Below are positions 1-8,523 of a stretch of 64,000 bases of DNA, in pieces. Under the pieces are notes generated by a model, which worked only from the letters and a program-made list of their open reading frames with translations, searched no databases and was not told the DNA's origin. Source of the DNA: Sphingopyxis fribergensis (lineage in GTDB: Bacteria; Pseudomonadota; Alphaproteobacteria; Sphingomonadales; Sphingomonadaceae); contig NZ_CP009122.1 of NCBI RefSeq assembly GCF_000803645.1, positions 4,378,501 to 4,442,500 on the forward strand. The letters run 5' to 3'. Both the position numbers and the translations under genes were made by a program. Position 1 is the stretch's first letter; each line of letters opens with the position of its first letter.

Positions 1-988
1 GCATCGTACGCAGCATCGCGAGCTGGACATCGGCGGGGAGCGAGGTCGAAATCCCGTTCGGATAGACGAGAAACGAATCGAGCCCCTCGGGTTCGAGAAA
101 CACTTGGTGCCCGTCGCGGTCGGCGAAGCGATGGATCTTGTCCTCGATCGACGGGCAATAGCGCGGTCCCGCTGCGCCGATCGCGCCAGTGAACAGCGGC
201 GAGCGATCGAGATTCGCCGCGATGATCGCGTGGCTTGCGGCATTGGTGCGTGTGATCGCGCAAAAAATCTGCGGCACGGTCCGCCCGCTGTTCCACGTGG
301 AACAGGTCCAAACCTCGCCGTCCGACGGTTGCTCTTCTAGCCGCGCCCAATCTATCGTCCGTCCATCGAGGCGTGGCGGCGTTCCCGTCTTGAGCCGCGC
401 CATCGGCAAGTCGGCCGCACGCAATTGGCCCGCGAGCTTTTGCGCCCCGGCCTCGCCGATGCGTCCGCCTGCCATCCGCTCTTCACCGCGGAACAGCAGT
501 CCGCCAAGGAACGTGCCCGTCGCCAGCACGACTGCCGACGCCGACAATATCGTGCCGTCGCCAAGTTCGAGACCCGTCACGCGCGATCCGTCAGCCGACA
601 ACGTCAGCGCCGCCGCCTCGCCCGTAACGACAGTGATATTCTCCTCGGCGGCAAGCAAAGTCTGGATCGCTTCACTATATAGCTTCCGGTCGGCCTGGAT
701 CCGCGGGCCTTGCACCGCCGCGCCCTTCGATGCGTTGAGCATGCGATAGTGAATCGCCGCGGCATCGGCGGCGCGCGCCATCCACCCGTCGAGCGCATCG
801 ACCTCGCGCATCAAATGGCCCTTGCCGAGCCCCCCGATCGCCGGGTTGCACGACATCGTACCGATCAAAGAAGGATCGAAACTGACGAGCGCGACGCGCG
901 CGCCGAGCCGCGCTGCGGCGCCCGCAGCCTCGGTTCCGGCGTGGCCACCGCCGACGACGATGACATCAAAAATTTCGCTGCTGTGCAT
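1..988 (-). CDS. mnmG: MnmG (GidA), tRNA uridine-5-carboxymethylaminomethyl modification FAD enzyme, 5' part only
   Basis: FAD-dependent partner of MnmE. Together they install the carboxymethylaminomethyl group on the wobble uridine (U34) of certain tRNAs. About 329 N-terminal residues are visible; the gene runs off the left edge. The N-terminus carries the Rossmann signature [13 protein letters not shown] and then SCNPAIGG and GGRIGEAGA, all typical of the family (full length about 620 aa). Start chosen at 988 because it gives the canonical short leader MHSSEIFDV before the FAD motif. It lies 76 bases downstream of the mnmE stop on the same strand, which is the common alphaproteobacterial order mnmE-mnmG(-rsmG-parA-parB). 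One parS-like palindrome lies inside the coding sequence (289-304) and another just upstream (1049-1064). Confidence 0.95.
   Translation of the reverse strand, partial: MHSSEIFDVIVVGGGHAGTEAAGAAARLGARVALVSFDPSLIGTMSCNPAIGGLGKGHLMREVDALDGWMARAADAAAIHYRMLNASKGAAVQGPRIQADRKLYSEAIQTLLAAEENITVVTGEAAALTLSADGSRVTGLELGDGTILSASAVVLATGTFLGGLLFRGEERMAGGRIGEAGAQKLAGQLRAADLPMARLKTGTPPRLDGRTIDWARLEEQPSDGEVWTCSTWNSGRTVPQIFCAITRTNAASHAIIAANLDRSPLFTGAIGAAGPRYCPSIEDKIHRFADRDGHQVFLEPEGLDSFLVYPNGISTSLPADVQLAMLRTM
289..304. promoter_or_regulatory. parS: parS-like ParB-binding palindrome inside mnmG
   Basis: The sequence TGTTCCACGTGGAACA is a perfect 16-base palindrome, extended by C/G to 18 bases (288-305). It matches the parS form with CC/GG flanking the CACGTG core known from pseudomonads, and it lies in mnmG, a usual parS neighbourhood. 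It is embedded in codons for Cys-Ser-Thr-Trp-Asn, so it is also constrained as protein sequence. ParB would nucleate here for chromosome segregation. Confidence 0.7.
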
Positions 989-1048
989 GATTGCTGCGAC
1001 CCTTACCGCAAAGCAGCCCGTGAATCCACCATTGCGGGAACAAGGCGA

Positions 1049-1064
1049 TGTTTCACGTGAAACA
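1049..1064. promoter_or_regulatory. parS: parS centromere site (consensus ParB-binding palindrome)
   Basis: TGTTTCACGTGAAACA matches the bacterial parS consensus exactly. The palindrome extends to 20 bases (1047-1066) and runs into the mnmE stop codon at 1065-1067. It sits in the mnmE-mnmG spacer about 7.3 kb from the proposed origin, where ParB-parS complexes are normally found. It is the strongest regulatory site in the window. Confidence 0.9.
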
Positions 1065-2360
1065 TCATTTCCCGATGCAGAAGCGCCCGAACAGTGCGTC
1101 GAGCATGTCCTCGACCCCGGCCCGCCCGGTGATCCGGTCGAGCGCGCCGCCAGCGAGCCTAAGCCGTTCAGCGAGCAGGATTAAATCCCTCGCTTCGCGC
1201 GATCTCGTGTCAATAGTCAGCCAATCGCGCGCCTCGGCGAGCGCCGCGCGCTGGCGCTGACGCAGCGCCGCTTCGCCCTCGCGCGGCAGCAAGGTCCGCG
1301 CCATGTCGACGATATATTTATGGAGCTTAGCCATCCCCTCTCCCGTCACCGCCGACAGGATCAGGTCGCAATGCGCTGCGTCGGCTTCGGCGGCCGCATC
1401 GCCGCGCCAGCGATCCGCCTGCGCCGCGATCAATATGGCCCGCGGATGATCGGGTGCCTCTTTCGGCGATCCGAGCCATAACAGGATATCCGCCGCCTCG
1501 ACTGCCGCCTTCGCCCGGTCGATGCCGATCATTTCGATGTCGTCGGCGCTTTCCGCACGCAGCCCGGCCGTATCAGAAAACCGCATCGCGATCCCGTCAA
1601 GCGCAAGCGACGTCTCGACAACATCGCGCGTCGTTCCTTCTATCGGCGACACGATCGCCAATTCGCGCCGCGCCAACGCATTGATCAAGGTCGATTTTCC
1701 GGCATTGGGGGGCCCCGCAATCACCACCGACAGCCCCTCGGCGATCACCTCCGCCGCCGGCCGCGCCAACCAGGCGCCGAGGTCTTCGGCCAGCGCCGCC
1801 ATCCCCGAAATCAAACGCCGCGCGACAACTTCGCCAACTTCGACATCATCCTCATCGGCAAAATTCAGCTCGGCCTCGGCCCCCGCCATCAACGTTAGCA
1901 GCCGATCCTGCCAACCCTCGACCGCGCGCGACACATGCCCACTTGCCAGCCCGAGCGCCTGCACCCGCTGGCTTTCGGTCTCCGCCGCAAGCAGGTCGGC
2001 GAGCCCTTCGGCTTCGGCCAGATCGATCCGCCCATTCAGAAACGCGCGCCGCGTAAACTCGCCGGCGGTGGCGGGGCGCAGGCCCTGGATCGCGCTCAGC
2101 GCTGTCTCGACCGCGGCGACCACCGCGCGGCCACCGTGCAGATGGAGTTCGGCCAGATCTTCGCCGGTTGCTGTCGCCGGTCCGGGGAACCACAGGATCA
2201 GCGCCCGGTCGAGCGGCGCGCCCGCTGCATCCTTGAGGTCCGCCAGCGATGCCCGCCGCGCTTCGGGCAACCGTCCGGCCAATAGCCGCAACGCCTCACC
2301 TGCCCGCGGGCCGCTAATGCGCACGACACCGATCGCCGCCGGCGGCATCCCGCTCGACAA
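1065..2360 (-). CDS. mnmE: MnmE (TrmE), tRNA modification GTPase
   Basis: GTPase partner of MnmG in U34 modification of tRNA. It has the formyl-tetrahydrofolate-binding N-terminal domain, a helical domain, and an inserted G domain with P-loop GPPNAGKST and switch segment EGTTRDV. It ends in FCIGK, the family's diagnostic C-terminal Cys motif. The coordinate given is a TTG start that yields [11 protein letters not shown]. The conserved family N-terminus DTIFAL lies in frame just upstream with no ATG, so the true start is probably one of the non-ATG codons at 2396 (CTG), 2384 (ATA) or 2369 (ATT). The gene follows DUF6489 with a 32-base gap and precedes mnmG. Confidence 0.93.
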   Translation of the reverse strand: MSSGMPPAAIGVVRISGPRAGEALRLLAGRLPEARRASLADLKDAAGAPLDRALILWFPGPATATGEDLAELHLHGGRAVVAAVETALSAIQGLRPATAGEFTRRAFLNGRIDLAEAEGLADLLAAETESQRVQALGLASGHVSRAVEGWQDRLLTLMAGAEAELNFADEDDVEVGEVVARRLISGMAALAEDLGAWLARPAAEVIAEGLSVVIAGPPNAGKSTLINALARRELAIVSPIEGTTRDVVETSLALDGIAMRFSDTAGLRAESADDIEMIGIDRAKAAVEAADILLWLGSPKEAPDHPRAILIAAQADRWRGDAAAEADAAHCDLILSAVTGEGMAKLHKYIVDMARTLLPREGEAALRQRQRAALAEARDWLTIDTRSREARDLILLAERLRLAGGALDRITGRAGVEDMLDALFGRFCIGK

Positions 2361-2392
2361 CGCAAAAATCGTATCGCTTAATATGTCTTGGT

Positions 2393-2689
2393 TCAGCTCT
2401 TGCGTCCTCGCGCCGGCTTATCGTCAGCGCTCATGTCAGCCGATTTGCTTGCCCCGCCCATCAATCCGCCGCCGAATTGACTCATCAGCGACTGAACCAG
2501 CCCCAGCCCGCTCTCGCCCATCGGCACCCAGCTCTTGACCATTTGCTGAACCATGTCGGGCGTAATCCCCTTCGCCATCAATTCTTTGACGCGATCGAGA
2601 TAGATATCGTGCAGCGGCTCGAGATCGGGAAGACCGACCAGCCGCCGCGCCTCTTCGGGGGTGCAATCGATCTCGATATTGAATTTCAT
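2393..2689 (-). CDS. DUF6489 family protein
   Basis: Small protein of 98 residues with the family start MKFNIEIDCTPEEARRLVGL. The middle is helical and the tail is Gly/Lys/Asp-rich and probably disordered. Function is unknown; related alphaproteobacterial proteins are described as phasin-like. Start set at 2689 because a clear GGAG ribosome-binding site precedes it; a longer frame to 2776 has no comparable signal. It is the first gene of the mnmE-mnmG group and is divergent from the dienelactone hydrolase gene at 2795. Confidence 0.8.
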   Translation of the reverse strand: MKFNIEIDCTPEEARRLVGLPDLEPLHDIYLDRVKELMAKGITPDMVQQMVKSWVPMGESGLGLVQSLMSQFGGGLMGGASKSADMSADDKPARGRKS

Positions 2690-2794
2690 CGTCCGTCTCC
2701 GCCCCGAAATACCGGTAAGCCGCTTGAGCCGTGCCCGCAGCCCCGCTAGCTTCGCGCTTTCACCGCAAAGAAGCAAGAGTCAGGAGTTCCTCCC

Positions 2795-3493
2795 ATGTCC
2801 GCGACCAACACGACCATTCCCACGCTCGACGGCGAAGCAACGGTTCCCGCTTATGTCGCGCGCCCCGACGCCGATTCATCGCGTGCAATCATCGTCATTC
2901 CCGAAATTTTCGGGGTGAACGCCGGCATCGTCCAGAAATGCGATGATTGGGCGGCGCAGGGCTATCTTGCGATCGCGCCCGACCTCTTCTGGCGCTTCGC
3001 CCCCGGGGTCGATCTCAACCCCGATGTCGAAGCCGAGTTGAACGAGGCGCTCCGGCTTCTCGGCCAATATGATGTCGACGACGGGGTCAAGGACATCGAG
3101 GCGGCGATCCGCTGGCTCCACGGGCAAGGCGCCGCCAAGGTCGGCTGCGTCGGCTACTGCCTCGGCGGCAAGCTCGCCTATATGGCCGCGGCGCGCACCG
3201 ATATCGACGTGTCGGTCGGCTATTATGGCGTCATGATCGACCAGATGCTGCACGAAAGCCACGCGATCGCCAAGCCGCTCATGCTCCATATCCCGACCGC
3301 CGACCATTTCGTCAGCCCCGAGGCCCAGGCGAAGATGCACGAGGGGCTCGATCCGCATCCCAAGGTAACACTCTACGATTATGAAGGGCTCGATCACGGC
3401 TTTGCGGCAACCGACGGCGATCGCCGCGACGATGTGGCGGCCGAACTCGCCGACAGCCGCACGCGCGCCTTCCTCGCCGAGAATCTCGCATGA
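2795..3493 (+). CDS. Dienelactone hydrolase family protein
   Basis: Cytoplasmic alpha/beta hydrolase of 232 residues. The nucleophile elbow GYCLGG places a catalytic Cys at about residue 122. Asp about 169 (PTADHF) and His about 200 (GLDHGF) complete a Cys-Asp-His triad typical of dienelactone hydrolases. The natural substrate cannot be inferred; many such genes are not in aromatic degradation operons. Its stop overlaps the next gene's start by four bases (ATGA), indicating translational coupling. Confidence 0.9.
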   Translation: MSATNTTIPTLDGEATVPAYVARPDADSSRAIIVIPEIFGVNAGIVQKCDDWAAQGYLAIAPDLFWRFAPGVDLNPDVEAELNEALRLLGQYDVDDGVKDIEAAIRWLHGQGAAKVGCVGYCLGGKLAYMAAARTDIDVSVGYYGVMIDQMLHESHAIAKPLMLHIPTADHFVSPEAQAKMHEGLDPHPKVTLYDYEGLDHGFAATDGDRRDDVAAELADSRTRAFLAENLA

Positions 3494-3897
3494 GCACAAA
3501 GAACGCGGGGGCCGGTCTCGCCGCCTGGCACGCCTATATGGCGGGCGGCGGCGACCCGCAGGCGCTCCGGGATCTGCTCGCCGAGGATGCGGTATTCCAC
3601 TCGCCCGTCGTCCACACGCCGCAGGAAGGGCGCGACAAGGTCTTCGCCTATCTCCACGCGGCGAGCCACGTCCTCGGCGGCGACGATTTCCGCTATCTGC
3701 GCGAGATAATCGACGGCGAGCAGGCGATGCTCGAATTCCAGAGCAGCCTCGACGGCATCCAGATCAACGGCGTCGACATCATCACGTGGAACGATGACGG
3801 AAAAATAAGCGATTTCAAAGTGATGATCCGACCGCTAAAGGCGATTAACAAGGTCTGGGAAAAGATGGGCGAGATGCTCGCAGCGCAAGCGCGCTAG
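3490..3897 (+). CDS. Nuclear transport factor 2-like (SnoaL-fold) protein
   Basis: Protein of 135 residues with NTF2-like features: an N-terminal helix, LLAEDAVFHSPVVHTPQEGRD, then beta strands ending in ISDFKVMIRPLKA. This fold includes isomerases, hydratases and non-enzymatic ligand binders, so the activity is open. It overlaps the dienelactone hydrolase by ATGA and is probably co-functional with it. Its stop codon overlaps the stop of the convergent DUF1489 gene. Confidence 0.82.
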   Translation: MSTKNAGAGLAAWHAYMAGGGDPQALRDLLAEDAVFHSPVVHTPQEGRDKVFAYLHAASHVLGGDDFRYLREIIDGEQAMLEFQSSLDGIQINGVDIITWNDDGKISDFKVMIRPLKAINKVWEKMGEMLAAQAR

Positions 3898-4304
3898 ATC
3901 AGCATGAGCTCCGCAAGCTCGCGGTAAAGCTCCGGCGGCAAATCCGCGAGTCCTTCGCCCTCGTCGACGCCCTTCGGCGCGTCGGCGTCGGCCAGATAGC
4001 GCCACCCCTGATGCGCGCGTTTGGGCTGCGGATGAATGCGTTCGAGCGCCGCCACACAGACGATATCGATCCGCCCGTCGCTGCGATCGTCGAAGCGCAA
4101 AATCTCGACGCGCGCGACGAGCGTGTGCTTGACGATGAAATGCAGTTTGCCGCCGATCAGTTCATCGGCGCGCTTCGGCTTGAACCGCGTCGTGAAACGA
4201 ATTTCACCGCCTTGCGCATAGTTGGCGATCCGCGCCTGAAGCGCCGGATAGTCGGCGCAGCCGACGGCAACGCGGGTCATGTGAAGCGCGGGCATGACCG
4301 CCAA
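3894..4304 (-). CDS. DUF1489 family protein
   Basis: Protein of 136 residues matching the alphaproteobacterial DUF1489 family: an early MTRVAVGC segment, a central KPKRADELIGGKLHFIVKH and a late KRAHQGWRYL. Function is unknown. An internal ATG four residues in (MPALHM) is an equally good start. It is convergent with the NTF2-like gene, and the two stop codons overlap. Confidence 0.82.
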   Translation of the reverse strand: MAVMPALHMTRVAVGCADYPALQARIANYAQGGEIRFTTRFKPKRADELIGGKLHFIVKHTLVARVEILRFDDRSDGRIDIVCVAALERIHPQPKRAHQGWRYLADADAPKGVDEGEGLADLPPELYRELAELMLI

Positions 4305-4317
4305 ATGGGGAGCCGAC

Positions 4318-4352
4318 AGGAAAAAAGCCAGCCCCGCAAAGGACTGGCTTTT
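4318..4352 (-). terminator. Rho-independent terminator after terC
   Basis: Read on the minus strand, AAAAGCCAG and CTGGCTTTTTT form a nine-base-pair stem closed by a GC-rich loop and followed by a T tract. The terC stop codon lies seven bases before the stem. It ends the hemE-hemJ-rho-terC run and separates it from DUF1489. Confidence 0.85.
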
Positions 4353-4358
4353 CCTTTT

Positions 4359-5084
4359 TTAGCCGAACAGTGTCCCGATCCCGACACCGGGGTCGACCCA
4401 GCCTTCGTAGATCATCTTGACCGCGACATAGACGATCACCGCAAGGCCGATGTAGGCGATCCAGCGGTAGCGCTCGATATATTTGGCGATGATGTTCGCC
4501 GCGAGACCCATCAGGGCAACGGCAAAGATCAACCCGACGATCATGATGCCCGGATGCTCGCGCGCCGCACCCGCGACCGCGAGCACATTGTCGAGGCTCA
4601 TGCTGACGTCGGCAACGGCGACCGCCCAGGCGGCGCCGGCAAAGCTCTTGGCGGGCTTCAGGCCCGAATGCTCATCGCCCGCAATCTCGGGCGAGCCGTG
4701 CGACTGGCCGGCGTGACGCAGCTCACGCCACATTTTCCAGGCCACCCAGGCAAGCAATATGCCGCCGATAAAAATCAGCCCGACGATTCCCATCAATTGC
4801 TGCACGACGAGCGCAAAGCCGATCCGCAGCACCAGCGCCGCGAGCACGCCGATCAGGATGACCTTCTTGCGCTGATCGGCGGGAAGCCCGGCGGCGAGCG
4901 CCCCAACGACGATCGCATTGTCGCCCGCGAGGACGAGATCGATCATCAGCACCTGGAAGAACGCGGCTAAAGCCGCCGGCTCGGTGATGTTCGAGAAATC
5001 CTTGACGATTGCCGCCCACATGCCGGCCGCCCCGCCAAATCCCTCGGTTGCGGCACCGGCGTGCACCAAAAATTCCAAGATCAC
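4359..5084 (-). CDS. TerC family integral membrane protein
   Basis: Membrane protein of 241 residues with about seven hydrophobic segments and two TerC signatures: LVLAGDNAIVVG and, later, DVSMSLDNVLAVAGAA. The Asp/Asn pairs in these repeats are thought to bind metal. The family includes Mn2+ exporters and tellurite-resistance-linked proteins; the YjbE-type subfamily fits best. The GTG start at 5084 overlaps the stop of the upstream monooxygenase remnant (GTGA), so translation is probably coupled to it. Confidence 0.88.
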   Translation of the reverse strand: MILEFLVHAGAATEGFGGAAGMWAAIVKDFSNITEPAALAAFFQVLMIDLVLAGDNAIVVGALAAGLPADQRKKVILIGVLAALVLRIGFALVVQQLMGIVGLIFIGGILLAWVAWKMWRELRHAGQSHGSPEIAGDEHSGLKPAKSFAGAAWAVAVADVSMSLDNVLAVAGAAREHPGIMIVGLIFAVALMGLAANIIAKYIERYRWIAYIGLAVIVYVAVKMIYEGWVDPGVGIGTLFG

Positions 5085-5311
5085 AGCGATTCTCCGAAAT
5101 AGCTGACCGTAGGCATAGGGTCATAAAAGGGGTGCAGCAACGCTCGCCACTGCTGATACCGATCAGACGGCCGAAAACCATCGCGATGATCTTTGACAGA
5201 CCGCCACTCTGCTAAAAGCAGATAAGGCTGTCCGGTTCCTGTCGGGCGGCGAATTTCCAGCGAGATGAAACCCGGGGAGGCGGTGATCAACGGCCGCGCC
5301 TCGGCAATGGC
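5081..5311 (-). pseudogene. Antibiotic biosynthesis monooxygenase (ABM) domain remnant, N-terminus missing
   Basis: The frame reads AIAEARPLITASPGFISLEI and continues with WRS, YQQWR and MPTVSYFGESL, the middle and C-terminal parts of a dimeric ABM-fold protein (usually about 95-105 aa). About 20-25 residues that should precede AIAEARPL are absent. The frame begins directly after the rho stop codon (5312-5314) and is in phase with rho. A TTG at 5290 could start a 69-residue product. The stop overlaps the terC start by four bases, so the frame may survive as a coupling leader. Most likely a deletion joined rho to the interior of this gene. Confidence 0.7.
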
Positions 5312-6568
5312 TTATTGATTCATGCTGTCGAAGAAATCCTCGTTGGTCTTCGAATCCTTGATCTTGTCGAGCAGGAATTCCATCGCGTCGATCGTGCCCA
5401 TCTGCATGAGGATGCGGCGCAGCACCCACATTTTCGAAAGCTTGTCCTTCTCGACGAGCAACTCTTCCTTGCGCGTGCCCGACTTGCCGACGTCGAGCGA
5501 CGGGAAGATGCGCTTGTCGGCGACCTTGCGGTCGAGCACGATTTCGGAGTTACCGGTGCCCTTGAATTCTTCGAAGATCACTTCGTCCATGCGGCTGCCA
5601 GTGTCGATCAGCGCGGTCGCGATAATCGACAGCGAACCGCCTTCCTCGATGTTGCGCGCGGCACCGAAGAAGCGTTTGGGGCGCTGGAGCGCATTGGCAT
5701 CGACGCCGCCGGTCAGCACCTTGCCCGACGACGGGACGACGGTGTTGTAGGCGCGGCCAAGACGCGTGATCGAGTCGAGCAGGATGACGACATCCTTCTT
5801 GTGCTCGACGAGGCGCTTCGCCTTTTCGATCACCATTTCGGCGACCTGGACGTGGCGCGTCGCGGGCTCGTCGAAGGTCGAGGAGACGACTTCGCCTTTC
5901 ACGCTGCGCTGCATGTCGGTGACTTCCTCGGGACGTTCGTCGACGAGGAGGACAATCAGGTAGACCTCGGGGTGGTTGTCGGTGATCGCCTTGGCGATAT
6001 TCTGCAGCAGCACGGTCTTACCCGTGCGCGGCGGCGCGACGATCAGCGCGCGCTGGCCCTTGCCCTGCGGGCTGACGAGGTCGATCACGCGCGCCGACTT
6101 GTCCTTGACCGTCGGGTCGATCGTGTCGAGCGACAGCTTCTGGTTCGGATAGAGCGGCGTCAGATTATCGAAATTGACGCGGTGACGCACCGCCTCCGGA
6201 TCGTCGAAATTGACCTTGATCACCTTGGTCAGCGCGAAATAACGTTCGCCGTCCTTCGGCGCACGGATTTCGCCCTCGACGGTATCGCCGGTGCGCAGGC
6301 CATATTTCCGGACCTGGTTCGGCGAGACATAGATGTCGTCGGGACCGGCGAGATAATTTGCTTCGGACGAGCGCAGGAAACCGAACGAGTCCGGGAGAAC
6401 CTCGATCGTGCCCGATCCGATGATTTCCTCGCCCTCTTCGGCGAGTTCTTTCAGGATCGAGAACATCAGGTCCTGCTTGCGCAGCGTCGAGGCGCCCTCG
6501 ACCCCCAGCTCTTCAGCCATTTCGACAAGCTGCGCGGGGGCTTTGGTTTTGAGTTCTTTAAGATGCAT
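5312..6568 (-). CDS. rho: Transcription termination factor Rho
   Basis: Hexameric RNA-dependent ATPase that terminates transcription. The 418 residues hold the N-terminal Rho domain ([20 protein letters not shown]), the cold-shock-like RNA-binding domain with GFLRS, and the ATPase core with Walker A APPRTGKT at about 178-185, [11 protein letters not shown] and the Walker B region [16 protein letters not shown]. Length is typical. It stands 198 bases downstream of hemJ. Rho is often autoregulated in its leader; the 6569-6765 gap could serve this, but I see no decisive element there. Confidence 0.98.
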   Translation of the reverse strand: MHLKELKTKAPAQLVEMAEELGVEGASTLRKQDLMFSILKELAEEGEEIIGSGTIEVLPDSFGFLRSSEANYLAGPDDIYVSPNQVRKYGLRTGDTVEGEIRAPKDGERYFALTKVIKVNFDDPEAVRHRVNFDNLTPLYPNQKLSLDTIDPTVKDKSARVIDLVSPQGKGQRALIVAPPRTGKTVLLQNIAKAITDNHPEVYLIVLLVDERPEEVTDMQRSVKGEVVSSTFDEPATRHVQVAEMVIEKAKRLVEHKKDVVILLDSITRLGRAYNTVVPSSGKVLTGGVDANALQRPKRFFGAARNIEEGGSLSIIATALIDTGSRMDEVIFEEFKGTGNSEIVLDRKVADKRIFPSLDVGKSGTRKEELLVEKDKLSKMWVLRRILMQMGTIDAMEFLLDKIKDSKTNEDFFDSMNQ

Positions 6569-6765
6569 GGATGGATTCCAGGTAGATTTTCGGAAGAAAG
6601 GATACAGTCGATTTCAATGCACCGCTGGGGTGCCTATCCGGCCGTGGGACGACCGTTCAAGATAGCTCCGGCGCAAGGAAACGCCGCCCGCGCTGGGCGG
6701 GGTTGATCGGCCCCTAGAACCGGGCCGGGTTCAAGTCAATCGGGCAGCGCCCGAAGGACCAGGAT

Positions 6766-7212
6766 TCAGGGGCGCACCACAACGAGGATGACGATGACCG
6801 CCGCGGCGATACCCGGAACCTCGTTGAGCAGTCGCAGCTGTTTTTCGGTGAGCGGACGCAGCCCGCGCGCGAGCTTTTTTGAATAGCCGATCATCCAGCC
6901 ATGATAGCCCGACAGCGCGATCACGAGCAGGAATTTGGCGATGAACCAGCCTTCGCCCCAATAATCGCCATTAAATGCGAGCATCAGCCCAAAGATCCAG
7001 ACGATGATCAGCGCGGGATTCAAAATGATCCGCCGCAGCCGATCTTCGCGCTCGATCCACTTCTTGTCCTCGTCCGACCCGACGGGCGTCTGATGGTGAT
7101 AGACGAAAAAGCGCGGCATCATGAACAGGCCGGCCATCAGGAAAATCACGAAAATGATATGCGCCGCTTTGACCCAAAGCATCGTCGCCCCCAAAAATCC
7201 CGCCAGTTCCAT
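6766..7212 (-). CDS. hemJ: HemJ-type protoporphyrinogen IX oxidase
   Basis: Membrane protein of 148 residues with four hydrophobic segments. HemJ oxidises protoporphyrinogen IX to protoporphyrin IX in haem synthesis in most alphaproteobacteria that lack HemG and HemY. The conserved His of KAAHIIF (about residue 18) and Lys of FIAKFLL (about 93), implicated in haem binding and activity, are both present. The gene follows hemE by three bases, so the two haem genes form an operon. Confidence 0.92.
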   Translation of the reverse strand: MELAGFLGATMLWVKAAHIIFVIFLMAGLFMMPRFFVYHHQTPVGSDEDKKWIEREDRLRRIILNPALIIVWIFGLMLAFNGDYWGEGWFIAKFLLVIALSGYHGWMIGYSKKLARGLRPLTEKQLRLLNEVPGIAAAVIVILVVVRP

Positions 7213-7215
7213 AGA

Positions 7216-8244
7216 CTATCCGCCGCGAACGCGTCTGATCAGATGTTCGACATGGGCGATCGGCGTGTCGGGCACGATGCCATGACCGAGATTGAAGATA
7301 TGGGGACGCGACGGGAAAGCCGCAAGGATGCGGTCGATCGCCGTATCGAGGGCTTCGCCGCCCGCGACGAGCGCGAGCGGATCGAGATTGCCCTGCACCG
7401 GCAGGTGCGATGGCAAGGCGGCGTCGGCCCAGACCGGATCGACCGTCTCGTCGAGCCCGATCGCATCGACCCCGGTTTCGTCGGCATAGGCGCGAAGCTT
7501 GCCGCCCGCCCCCTTTGGAAAGCCGATTATCGGCGTATCGGGATGCATCGCCTTCAGACGGCGGACAATCTCGGCGTTCGGCGCGATCACCCATTGCTCA
7601 TATTGCGCCGGCGACAGGCTGCCCGCCCAGCTGTCGAACAATTGCACCGCGTCGACGCCCTGTTCGATCTGTCCCGAGAGATAGGTGACGGTCAAATCGA
7701 CGATCGCATCGATGATCGCCTGGAACGCCGCTGGATCGCCGAACGCGAGCCGCCTCGCAGCCGCCTGGTCCTTCGACCCCTGCCCTGCGACCATATAGGT
7801 AGCGACCGTCCACGGGCTCCCTGCAAAGCCCAGGAAGGTTGTTTCGGGAGGCAGCGATGCCGCAACCCGCGATACGGTTTCATAAATGGGGTCGAGCCGA
7901 TGCGGCGCGGCTTCGAGCGACGCCAGCGCGCTATCGACGAGCGGCGGTGCGAGCCGCGGTCCCTCACCTGCTTCGAACCACAGATGCTGGCCGAGCGCAT
8001 GCGGGATGACGAGAATGTCGGAGAAGAGGATCGATCCGTCGAAGCCGAAGCGCCGGATCGGCTGCAACGTCACCTCTGCCGCGGCCTCGGGATCGTAGCA
8101 CAGCTCGAGGAAGCCGCCCTTCGTTTCACGCAGCGCCCGATATTCGGGGAGATAGCGTCCGGCTTGGCGCATCAGCCAGAGGGGTGGGCGTTCCTGCCGC
8201 ACCCCGTGCAACGTTGCTAACAGGCTCTTCGGTGACGCCTTCAC
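7216..8244 (-). CDS. hemE: Uroporphyrinogen decarboxylase
   Basis: Converts uroporphyrinogen III to coproporphyrinogen III in the cytoplasm. The 342 residues show the family signature PPLWLMRQAGRYLPEYR near residues 20-36, then FSDILVIPHALGQ and GFAGSPWTVATYM, and the length is typical. In Caulobacter hemE directly flanks the chromosome origin, and here too an origin-like region lies immediately upstream. It is operonic with hemJ. Confidence 0.97.
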   Translation of the reverse strand: MKASPKSLLATLHGVRQERPPLWLMRQAGRYLPEYRALRETKGGFLELCYDPEAAAEVTLQPIRRFGFDGSILFSDILVIPHALGQHLWFEAGEGPRLAPPLVDSALASLEAAPHRLDPIYETVSRVAASLPPETTFLGFAGSPWTVATYMVAGQGSKDQAAARRLAFGDPAAFQAIIDAIVDLTVTYLSGQIEQGVDAVQLFDSWAGSLSPAQYEQWVIAPNAEIVRRLKAMHPDTPIIGFPKGAGGKLRAYADETGVDAIGLDETVDPVWADAALPSHLPVQGNLDPLALVAGGEALDTAIDRILAAFPSRPHIFNLGHGIVPDTPIAHVEHLIRRVRGG

Positions 8245-8413
8245 GCGGGCCCTCTCTCTCTTCTCAATAATAATTAGAATATGATTGTGGTGGTTTGTTG
8301 GTAGGCGGACAGCGCGGCTTTAGGCCGGGGCGTCCTTTTTGCCAACAGCTTGACTCCGTCGACCTCGCCATCCGCCGGAGAGTCGCAACGCGCTGTCCCC
8401 CTAATTCACAGCC

Positions 8414-8422
8414 TGTGGATAA
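8414..8422 (-). promoter_or_regulatory. DnaA box, perfect match
   Basis: The reverse strand reads TTATCCACA, the high-affinity DnaA consensus. A second box of one mismatch follows 11 bases further on in the same orientation. Confidence 0.85.
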
Positions 8423-8433
8423 GATTCATCCCT

Positions 8434-8442
8434 TGTGGACAA
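8434..8442 (-). promoter_or_regulatory. DnaA box, one mismatch
   Basis: The reverse strand reads TTGTCCACA. It differs from the consensus at one position and lies next to the perfect box at 8414-8422. Confidence 0.65.
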
Positions 8443-8514
8443 GTGGTGGAGCGGAATCGACACGGCCGGGGATGAATCGCCCATCCCGATTTGCTCCCCG
8501 CGCTTCTCCAAAAC

Positions 8515-8523
8515 TTATCCACA
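8515..8523 (+). promoter_or_regulatory. DnaA box, perfect match
   Basis: The forward strand reads TTATCCACA, opposite in orientation to the 8414 and 8434 boxes and adjacent to an AT-rich stretch (8528-8548) that could be a melting site. Confidence 0.85.

Noticed and set aside
5315..6706. Long open frame of 463 codons on the plus strand opposite rho
   Set aside because: Its composition (His/Arg/Asp-rich, no domain) is that of an antisense shadow of the rho gene in GC-rich DNA.
7001..7594. Minus-strand frame across hemJ and hemE as a fused gene
   Set aside because: It is a third-phase shadow. hemJ and hemE each have complete motifs and a three-base spacer.
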